Of a stretch of 64,000 nucleotides of DNA, positions 39,701-45,016 are shown in pieces. Made by a program: the position numbers and the translations under genes. The number at the start of each line of letters is the position of its first letter. Position 1 is the stretch's first letter. The stretch is from a virus: the IMG/VR virus record IMGVR_UViG_3300020057_000029, positions 1-64,000 of that record, one strand, 5' to 3'. The notes under the pieces were generated by a model. The model was given only the letters and a program-made list of their open reading frames with translations. It had not been told where the DNA came from and did not search any database.

Positions 39701-40252
39701 GCTCCTCAACGTACACAAATCGTATTCGACACGAATGCCCAGTCTTCTAAGATCAACGAAGCAGCTGGCGTACAACTGATTTCTGTTAACAAGATGGATT
39801 TTAACACCCTTATAAAGAAAGGCCTGGACAGTTATAGATACGATACAGGTCTAATCGGTGAGGCCAATAGAATTGTCTACGGTGACCCTAGAGATTCCAC
39901 TACGTATCCAGGTTCTGGTGCAGCTGGTGCCGAGATATTTGTTCGCGAACCTCTCGACCGACGAATTCAAGTTTCTATCAATATTAGAATTGCCACCGGA
40001 GCCCCTTTTGCTCAGCTTGCAGAACAGGTAAGAACTAACGTAAGCTCTCTTATCAACTCTAATAAAATTGGTGTTCCTATCGACTTTAGCTCTATCGTTA
40101 GTGTTGTGAAAGCAGTTCCAGGCGTAGTTTCAGTAGCTATCAGCAGCCCGCAATACGATTCTACTCACGATATTATCTTCATTGCTCCAGGCGAAAAAGC
40201 CAGAATCCTCGATCCAGGACTAGATATTGGCGTGTCTCAGATTGGAACTTAA
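33707..40252 (+). CDS. Giant baseplate J-like protein, 2181 aa
   Basis: The N-terminal 60 residues and the block SETDDQLRVRIKRAIESRGLG (around 266) belong to the baseplate J / T4 gp6-like family. The C-terminal 100 residues (REPLDRRIQVSINIRIATGA, then VVKAVPGVVSVAI) carry its usual end. Normal members are 300-600 aa, so about 1,700 residues are inserted, made of Ser/Thr/Val-rich beta domains with recurring GDTL phrases. The insertion may form projecting adhesin-like arms. The start follows an AAGGACAATC element. Confidence 0.85.
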   Translation: MSDLPNPKSYEAVLADMLSTYATKQGINDFNVGSAVTSFFETVALATVRASGDVFQILRDFSVDRATGDTLKRLAIENRVAPVTAKPATGQVTVTDTGFTKKSTKIYAGAMSPNIGSTSIKVSDTTAWTATGSIYIGRGTPNIEGPIPYVSIAPSGSFFVINLSVPTTKFHNVGETVILAQGGNRSIPVNSIAVSPAVGSSSDLQFAVTTAAIILDGEVSVGNVQVASLTPGADGNVPRGAIKQFSNPPFAGAAVTNTLPFITGKDSETDDQLRVRIKRAIESRGLGTATAVKNSVIGAAPSDEDATIVSSDILSNSDGAILYIDDGSGYEAKNTGVGLEAIVNSAIGGEQFFQLSTGGRQTSVTKAFLISTLSAPFDIIDGDTLALIVGETTYQHVFTSSDFRSPGGVTANEVTASVNANPELGFEATTSGGGLYVVFRSKTEGSDNIKISTPTTSGRDASVQLGLSENEIQTLRLYKNKIPLNKDGKTASVFTQEQSLWSPTIVTGDTLILLVDGTAAITYTVYDADFIATGLYTSVSSANSLDSWAEVLTAKLTGVTVSVVGQRLRITSNLGSNNRAEVVIDGASSLVTKGMLSSLTGLSAQGKASDFILSRNTAQIELAVPLVAGDVLEAGTTQTEARIQSLEIPGGSVAFSADAHIWLLIDNPGEIIVTGVAGNTIIDVTKPATNTVRYVTTIPSAFDNVVVGDYIIIWSEELNINNRLEGRVHAKTGTTLDIVVTAAEWAAAVAESGILFSEGFVILRSTLAPQKFRITLGPKTLDDITQELQDQTNSLIFSVLEDRYIVVRSRTKNTNGYVLVVTADLEGKLLNLPANTSNTSKDSLIAFYDSRTREGQLPRFVHSSFAAGSAANPPDSFTASVTSNISFAGRDPNELICELHPYGAIPDSQPYGECAQVKSIAGPVVTIAEQALIRRMRIDDRFFIANPLDFGFSDTAVVVLDNDTTAKSFEMPFYRRAVTNTSFANNPSSFNAYDVDAGPVVNFASSFGPGFDFQQFKVLMQAKKVLKHALPETALLYRSARWGRSGEKITVGYDYPGGPNALVTSNIDVSNSVDIRIVLASGAAIASAVDGSTEWDITVTPNTPIAGVDQVTYTWTGLGTNPSITLSGGEYVNITNQTEFDEANIGIFRISSEVGFTPTPTSFSVQRPTAAAVAESNKSTLVPGAISFYASASTTAADVKAYVDTDLALYVTATIVNDGGTSGSGVFVESTYEDSGFSYDRVSLLDGINWIASNDLSVSPQFTFKKPLDLSSDVGYAFNSSEEVRLVPTTHEQVKRLLSVLAVTGFTTVGTIGTTERASRLELATQILGSKGAVQIIGGLANKYEVPVLDIATRLNNTVMSVSADRVSAQGVHSDQWFRLEATVKQRKETLLSSNSGVTIIGNSPASGKSTVMFNNRELNQRYFGKPRHHVRSRGNTFRVEKQGNLVCISWNLVGTSPDFLLSAVDFNDAGGGTLNVSKVTGGNDVEYIVLTGNANFNGLSIGDLVTVANMPDPDNNGTFLVTGVSSNGKTLRVLNSASVNEFSSGTFTFSANSTAGDQFTIGITNLIAGTNFAIGATAADTAANLSAVIGTVPGANSTVNGLVVTVTANAPSSTLALAYSGTLVVTVSGASIVGQSFNASDFSASTEVSEGDTLIMSNPFAVLNQGKFLVIRRYDDSIWIENPNVVEEEVTLPANLISLGFDATTSFKVNATNHTQYLNWNGVGLEPSLGNAKVGDVVRFGTDFAVANQGNFMVISAGAKKQQIERFVMPTGAQFTIGGPGKYFLLNSAGDVNQYYVWFNINGSNSDPAPGGLTPVLAAILSGDSSAQVAAKTALAITGTSDISATSLNNEVTSTTSGFQETTAASNFNVPAPFTAALVQAGKRSFLEATNPSAVNEAAVFVIGSVLEDHRPQMQFLEIEASVFGDKVVATGDTLTLSNAGSWVIDEVIDRNTAVVIGTMANVDNASLNNRESSVFVEEAAFYFGYKHVLLVSAQAGAPQRTQIVFDTNAQSSKINEAAGVQLISVNKMDFNTLIKKGLDSYRYDTGLIGEANRIVYGDPRDSTTYPGSGAAGAEIFVREPLDRRIQVSINIRIATGAPFAQLAEQVRTNVSSLINSNKIGVPIDFSSIVSVVKAVPGVVSVAISSPQYDSTHDIIFIAPGEKARILDPGLDIGVSQIGT

Positions 40253-40255
40253 CAA

Positions 40256-41875
40256 ATGGCAATAACAACTCCAGAAGAACAGTACAAAAGACTGCGCTCA
40301 TATTTAAACCCTGCTATTAAGGGCAAAAGTGTAGATGCTGTCCTCGACGCCTTGGCTGTAGGCAATGCTGCCCACTTGATCAACAACGTTCGCGCAGTAA
40401 ATGACCAACTTTATATCGCCACGGCCTCAGGTCGTTATCTGGATGAGCGCTTGGCAGATGCTAACATTTCTCGTCCACCCGCCGTAGGTCTTTCAGACGA
40501 AGTATTCCGGCAAATCGGTATTGAAGTAAAGAACCGTAAACAGATTCGTGATCTGATAAACAATCTCTTGAGTGCCATTTTTGGAGATGAATTTGTTCGC
40601 GCAAGTTCCTCTGCTCGTGCATTTGCGCCGTACAATCTTCAAGATGGCGATACTTTTCTGATCAATTTTGATGAAAAAACCGATGCTATTATCACTTTTA
40701 ACACTGGTGAATTTCAAAACATAGCAGCGGCTTCAGCCCAGGAAGTAGCAGATGCTATTACCAAAGAGCTGCGCTCAGCCGGTCTTACTGGCACTGCTGT
40801 TGCAAAAGACGATGGTAATGGCCCCTATACCCAAATCTTTTCTGATACTATTGGTCCAGCGTCTTCCGTAACCATTAAAGGCGGTCGCGCTCAGAATGAG
40901 CTTCTTTTTGATTCTACTGTGGCAGCTGGTGGAAACATGTCTACTCAATGGACCCTATCCCTCCAGCCAGGCGGTAACATTCGCTTTACATGGACTGGTG
41001 GAGCCAATCCACAGCTGGGCAAGGTTACTCCAAACGATTATGTGAACGTATTCGGCGGCGGGTTTTCCGCTTCTGCAAACGAAGGCAGCTATACAATTAT
41101 TGCCTCACGCGGAGGCGCAGTTGGTGTGCAGTATTTTGAGGTTTTCAATCCTTTGGGTACAACTGGAATTGTGGTTCAAGGAATCAATGATGCTGTTTTG
41201 TTCTTCAGGGCCGTGAAGAAAACCCTTTCTTCTTTACTCTCCTATGCTGCCGCATATCAAACACAGTCTAAGGTCTTACAGGTATTTTTACCTGCTGCTA
41301 CCAAGGTGGTACGTCGCGACCGTAGAGGTTCTTCTCACTTGCACGATCCTTCTGATCCCGTTTCTTTGCTTCCCAATCAGGAAGGCCCTTATGCCTATGA
41401 TCTAACCCAGCCTTTCACCGTAAGCCATATTGGAACATTGTTAACTCAGGATTTAGACGGATCTGTTTCCAGAGTTGTTAGTGTAGCAAATGCCTCTGCG
41501 TTCCCAGACGAACAAGGAAATTTAATCTTAGGGTACGGCACTAGCCACCAAGAAGGCCCTGTACCTTACATTGCCCGTCCTTCTTCTACCACACTGTTGA
41601 TCAGTCCTGCCTACAACGTTAAAAAGTTTCACCCAAACGGAACAGACGTTGCCTTGGTTTCTCAGAAGACCGCTTCTGATATCAGCAGTGATGGTTATGA
41701 TTACCCATTTTATATTACCGATGTAGTAGCAGGACGTATTTACGCTCAGGATCTGATCAAGAGCGTGGCTGCAACTGGTATCACTATTATCTTTACCGTA
41801 CTGTATCCATCAGATATTGGGCTCGGCAAGTGGGGTACGCAATATAGCGAAAACCCCCAAATTTGGGGGGAATAA
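40256..41875 (+). CDS. Second baseplate wedge-like protein, 539 aa
   Basis: The N-terminus (YLDERLADANISRPPAVGLS, then FRQIGIEVKNRKQIRDL) resembles the first J-like region of the upstream gene. The middle is beta-rich (TFLINFDEKTDAIITFNTGE) as in insertions of the 33707 protein, and the C-terminus is aromatic. It starts three bases after the giant gene, so a wedge partner is likely. It overlaps the next gene as TAATG. Confidence 0.62.
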   Translation: MAITTPEEQYKRLRSYLNPAIKGKSVDAVLDALAVGNAAHLINNVRAVNDQLYIATASGRYLDERLADANISRPPAVGLSDEVFRQIGIEVKNRKQIRDLINNLLSAIFGDEFVRASSSARAFAPYNLQDGDTFLINFDEKTDAIITFNTGEFQNIAAASAQEVADAITKELRSAGLTGTAVAKDDGNGPYTQIFSDTIGPASSVTIKGGRAQNELLFDSTVAAGGNMSTQWTLSLQPGGNIRFTWTGGANPQLGKVTPNDYVNVFGGGFSASANEGSYTIIASRGGAVGVQYFEVFNPLGTTGIVVQGINDAVLFFRAVKKTLSSLLSYAAAYQTQSKVLQVFLPAATKVVRRDRRGSSHLHDPSDPVSLLPNQEGPYAYDLTQPFTVSHIGTLLTQDLDGSVSRVVSVANASAFPDEQGNLILGYGTSHQEGPVPYIARPSSTTLLISPAYNVKKFHPNGTDVALVSQKTASDISSDGYDYPFYITDVVAGRIYAQDLIKSVAATGITIIFTVLYPSDIGLGKWGTQYSENPQIWGE

Positions 41876-42303
41876 TGGCTGCACCAATAATTCTAGCTGG
41901 GGCACATATAAAATTATACCTAAACAACAAGCTGTATAAAGTTGCTCAAAGCGTTTCTTTTACCGTCGATTACGACGAAACCGCTATTTATGGTATTGAT
42001 TCCATGTATGCTCAAGAAATTTGCGCTAACAGAATTTCAGTAAGCGGTAACGTGAGTGGTTTACGTGTTAGGCAAAGCGGTGGACTGCAGGCGCAAGAGC
42101 TTCGCCCTTTGTTTCAGGATGCTGCCGCCGCACCGTACATATCCCTTCGCGTACAAGACAGGTCAACTGGAGAAGATATTATTTTTATTCCCAATTGCAA
42201 GGTGTCTAACGAAGGCCATACCGCTGCGGTGAGGGGTACTTATAAGCTTAACTTTAGTTTCGTCGGCCAGATCCCACTATTTGCACTAGACAGATCTTCT
42301 TAA
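41875..42303 (+). CDS. Tail-tube-like structural protein, 142 aa
   Basis: ATG 41875 is chosen by TAATG overlap with GGGGGG upstream. The all-beta pattern (IKLYLNNKLYKVAQSVSFTV; ISVSGNVSGL; YKLNFSFVGQIPL) and length are similar to gp19-like tube or tube-initiator subunits. Placement at the end of the baseplate operon fits a tube initiator. No search was possible, so the assignment is tentative. Confidence 0.55.
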   Translation: MAAPIILAGAHIKLYLNNKLYKVAQSVSFTVDYDETAIYGIDSMYAQEICANRISVSGNVSGLRVRQSGGLQAQELRPLFQDAAAAPYISLRVQDRSTGEDIIFIPNCKVSNEGHTAAVRGTYKLNFSFVGQIPLFALDRSS

Positions 42304-42310
42304 GACTTTT

Positions 42311-42517
42311 TTAGCTTTTTCTTTTGATCGCACGAACGGGTTGAAATTCCATTCCCTGGATATCGCCAACCTTAAACTGACCCTTACTCTTTAAATCAAG
42401 AACGGTAGTTTTTGACAGGTTTTTGTTATTAAAATGCTCTACTAGCATTTCTTCTTTGTCAAAGCCGTCCATCTCAAATCCGAATACATATCCGTCTTTT
42501 AGGATTACGATTACCAT
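42311..42517 (-). CDS. Small hypothetical protein, 68 aa
   Basis: ATG 42517 overlaps the phosphoesterase stop as TAATG; the longer frame from 42562 is rejected. Beta-rich (MVIVILKDGYVFGFEMDGFD), then a helix and a short basic tail. The segment QFKVGDIQGMEFQPVRAIKR looks like a small barrel. Function is unknown. It ends seven bases from the convergent 41875 gene. Confidence 0.64.
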   Translation of the reverse strand: MVIVILKDGYVFGFEMDGFDKEEMLVEHFNNKNLSKTTVLDLKSKGQFKVGDIQGMEFQPVRAIKRKS

Positions 42518-43155
42518 TATTTGTTTCCGTGTTTTGCCTTGATTTGTTCGTTTGCTATCCAAGATTCTATTAGGCTCAAGCTTACGGGCTTATACGCATT
42601 TGCTCTAACGCCCACGTCGTATTGACGATCAGTAGATCGCGGCTTAGTTTTGCCATCGGAATGAATATGCCCGTGAAGGTGGAAGTCTACCGTAAGATCT
42701 TGAGAAGTAAATCGTTGATTCTTATGCTCGCCATGCCAGTTTTCGTTTTCTTTGGCACCTTTCATATTCGCAACGTCTTCTCGAAAGATCCCAGGAAGCG
42801 GACAGTGACTCATGGAAATACGTTTATCTCCAAGGTATATCACAGCAGTATTAAGAACTACGTCAAAACCCACACCGTACATTGAATAGGTGTTCTTGTC
42901 ATGATTACCCAGGATCAAAACTTTGGTGCCGTTAAGCCGTTCAATCACTTTTTTGAGAACATCTCCACTGCCCATACCCATGTCGCCAAGAAAATAGCAA
43001 ACATCTCCATCGCGCACTGATGCGTTGTAATTATTTACCAGCACTCTGTGCATGTGGTTTAGATCTTCGAAAGGTCTTTTGTCATAAATCAATACGTTAG
43101 CATGTCCTACATGCCAATCCGAAGTTATAAATATGTTTTTTCGATGATTGCTCAT
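42517..43155 (-). CDS. Calcineurin-like metallophosphoesterase, 212 aa
   Basis: Two-metal phosphoesterase: SDWHVGHAN (D13, H15), GDMGMG, LGNHD, SHCP and LHGHIHSD follow in the family order, so the active site is complete. Small phage members hydrolyse cyclic nucleotides, nucleotides or phosphodiester ends; the substrate is unknown. ATGA overlap with the upstream lysozyme-like gene places it in a short minus-strand operon. Confidence 0.9.
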   Translation of the reverse strand: MSNHRKNIFITSDWHVGHANVLIYDKRPFEDLNHMHRVLVNNYNASVRDGDVCYFLGDMGMGSGDVLKKVIERLNGTKVLILGNHDKNTYSMYGVGFDVVLNTAVIYLGDKRISMSHCPLPGIFREDVANMKGAKENENWHGEHKNQRFTSQDLTVDFHLHGHIHSDGKTKPRSTDRQYDVGVRANAYKPVSLSLIESWIANEQIKAKHGNK

Positions 43156-43571
43156 TCATTACACTCTAAATGTTCATGTAGTTCTTCTTCAAGATATTTG
43201 CGCACCTTTTTGATATACGCGTGATTTGTAGGTTTGCCAAGGTTTTTCTTGCTAGGAAAATAAGTTCCCGAATTGTAGGCTGCAGATGCCTTGCACCAAT
43301 TCTGATCATATCGGTCTAGCTGGTATTTTAAATATTTTGCTGCTGCGGCGACATTGTTTTTAGGGGTCATCAGTTCTTTTTCAGTACCCTCATATCCGAA
43401 CATTTTTGCGGTATCGGATTTTACCTGGCAAATTCCATAACTTGGGCTGCCACCGTCATTTGGCACCACAACGTTCTTAAGACCGCTCTCATGTGAGCAG
43501 ATTGCCATTAAAAGAGAGATCGGTACGCCTATTTTTTGAGCTGCCAATGTGATAATATTTTCATAAACCAT
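43152..43571 (-). CDS. Lytic transglycosylase (SLT fold), 139 aa
   Basis: Cleaves the glycan backbone of peptidoglycan. Signature blocks of family 1 transglycosylases: ICSHESG with catalytic E28, SYGICQV and AAYNSG. No signal peptide or membrane anchor is seen. It could be the endolysin or a virion-associated enzyme; a position next to the tail operon but on the other strand and under its own promoter favours lysis, though this is inferred. The start at 43571 follows AGGAG. Confidence 0.9.
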   Translation of the reverse strand: MVYENIITLAAQKIGVPISLLMAICSHESGLKNVVVPNDGGSPSYGICQVKSDTAKMFGYEGTEKELMTPKNNVAAAAKYLKYQLDRYDQNWCKASAAYNSGTYFPSKKNLGKPTNHAYIKKVRKYLEEELHEHLECNE

Positions 43572-43588
43572 GCTTTTCTCCTATTTAA

Positions 43589-43617
43589 ATAGTAGCCTAT
43601 AGTTGGCTGTTAGTCAA
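43589..43617 (-). promoter_or_regulatory. Promoter of the transglycosylase operon
   Basis: Minus-strand TTGACT (43617-43612), a 17-base spacer and TACTAT (43594-43589), 18 bases before the start codon and its AGGAG site. It is the third occurrence of the TTGACTAA-type -35 in the window. Confidence 0.68.
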
Positions 43618-43658
43618 GGCTGAACCCTTCCATCACAATCTTAGAAACAGGAGTGATT

Positions 43659-44474
43659 ATGCCTAATTATCAGTTAAATCAGGTAAACACCGTACTTTTG
43701 CCAGAATTTCAAAATTGGGTAGACGAATACGGCCTGAACTCTGATCGTAAAAACGACGGTGTATCTGGCAATGGAACCCTTTACACTGCCCATTATGCTC
43801 TTGGTCTAAAAATCAAAGGCTTGTTGACTGAGAAAGAACGTAACCGATTAATAGAAGCCGTATCACTTTGCTTTGACGCACCTGGCCTGATTGACCGTTC
43901 TGTTGCTAAGGAGCTCGATTATCAGGCTCATGACGATTATCTTGGCCTCCTAACGCTTGCGATGATATTGGATAAGCCAGAATGGACCCAGCAAGTGCTT
44001 GAGTATGGAAAAAACGTCCGCTGTGACGGAATTGACGAATCCGAGACAGATCCAAAAAAAGCAAAACTGAACAAACTGGCCTTTACCGCTCTGAAGATCT
44101 TGAAATTTGGAAAAGTGAACTGGGTATGGAATAACCGTAACTATGGAAAATTCCACGTATCCTCTTGGCTAGGAAGACGTTTTGATGTAACCGCCACCAT
44201 GAAGCTAGCTGCTGGCAAGGCCATCAACCCAATTCATTGGTTGTACTGGTCTTTTTACATACTTACGGTTGGCGACAAGAGCTCGCACGATTCTTGGATC
44301 TTACGTTTCCACATGGTCACTGCTTGTGAAAGCCGAGGCTTTTTGACCAAATTCGTGATTAAAAAATTCAAGGTTAAAATGGTCAATAAATTCGGTGATT
44401 TTGGGAATTTGCTTGCTCAGTATTTCAATAACCCAGAAAACCCACTCCCTAAGTTTCTAGAGGGCGTCAAATAG
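43659..44474 (+). CDS. Conserved phage hypothetical protein, 271 aa
   Basis: ATG 43659 follows AGGAGTGATT. The segments DGVSGNGTLYTAHYALGLKI, SHDSWILRFHMVTACESRGF and YFNNPENPLPKFL recall a helical family of unknown function seen in phage genomes beside fibre genes. It has no membrane segment, and its repeated paired helices suggest an alpha/alpha barrel as in some glycan hydrolases. Recognition is from memory; the enzyme idea is inference. Confidence 0.72.
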   Translation: MPNYQLNQVNTVLLPEFQNWVDEYGLNSDRKNDGVSGNGTLYTAHYALGLKIKGLLTEKERNRLIEAVSLCFDAPGLIDRSVAKELDYQAHDDYLGLLTLAMILDKPEWTQQVLEYGKNVRCDGIDESETDPKKAKLNKLAFTALKILKFGKVNWVWNNRNYGKFHVSSWLGRRFDVTATMKLAAGKAINPIHWLYWSFYILTVGDKSSHDSWILRFHMVTACESRGFLTKFVIKKFKVKMVNKFGDFGNLLAQYFNNPENPLPKFLEGVK

Positions 44475-44855
44475 CTATTTCTTAACAATTCCGCGAACAT
44501 GTTTGTTGTACGGCTGTAGCTTGGTTCGATTAGAACAACTCGTACATTTGCGATAATAATGCAATGAATCCAACTTGTTAAGTAACGTTATTTCTAGATA
44601 ACCCTCACCGCATTTAGAACATTGCCATTCGCGCTGTAGAGCTTCTAGGCCTTTGCGTTCTTTTTCCGCAAACGCCTCTTTATCTTCGTTTTCGTAATAT
44701 TTCTGAACAATATCGCGCACATTGGCAGATCTGTCTAAGTCAACTCTTGCTAATTGTTTGCGAAGAAAGCTAACTATTCGTTTTAACTTATCATTTTCGT
44801 GTTGAAGCTTTTGTTCACGGGTATTACCTCTGTTGTCGCGCCTGGATTTGCTCAC
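44475..44855 (-). CDS. Coiled-coil and zinc-ribbon protein, 126 aa
   Basis: GTG 44855 is preferred since GGAGGT lies four bases upstream; a GTG four codons earlier lacks such a site. The N-terminal half is a basic coiled coil (EQKLQHENDKLKRIVSFLRK) and the C-terminal half carries CSKCGEGYLEI...CTSCSNRT, a CxxC/CxxC zinc ribbon. DNA or RNA binding is plausible. It converges directly on the 43659 gene, with adjacent stop codons and no spacer for a terminator. Confidence 0.7.
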   Translation of the reverse strand: MSKSRRDNRGNTREQKLQHENDKLKRIVSFLRKQLARVDLDRSANVRDIVQKYYENEDKEAFAEKERKGLEALQREWQCSKCGEGYLEITLLNKLDSLHYYRKCTSCSNRTKLQPYNKHVRGIVKK

Positions 44856-45016
44856 GCTTACCTCCACTGAGTGTTACAACTAAGATTCATCCTTGATATA
44901 TCATATATGATAAAGACCTATTAGGCAAGGGTTCTTGAAAACCGCGACTTGAGACAATCTTTACTAGAGAAGAAGGCTATCTTAGTTTTATCTAAGACCA
45001 GAACAGGACCAAAATC
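44856..45016. promoter_or_regulatory. Divergent region with perfect 14 bp palindrome and leader hairpin
   Basis: The perfect palindrome TATCATATATGATA lies at 44899-44912 between the minus-strand 44855 gene and the plus-strand fibre gene. Nearer the fibre gene, TCTTAG/CTAAGA (44980-44997) forms a 6-base leader stem. The palindrome looks like an operator. No strong -35/-10 pair is seen. Confidence 0.5.

Noticed and set aside
33707-41875. Tail sheath or tail tube genes within the large baseplate block
   Set aside because: No sheath-like sequence seen; only the 142-residue protein at 41875 has tube-like features, so a contractile tail is inferred from baseplate genes alone.
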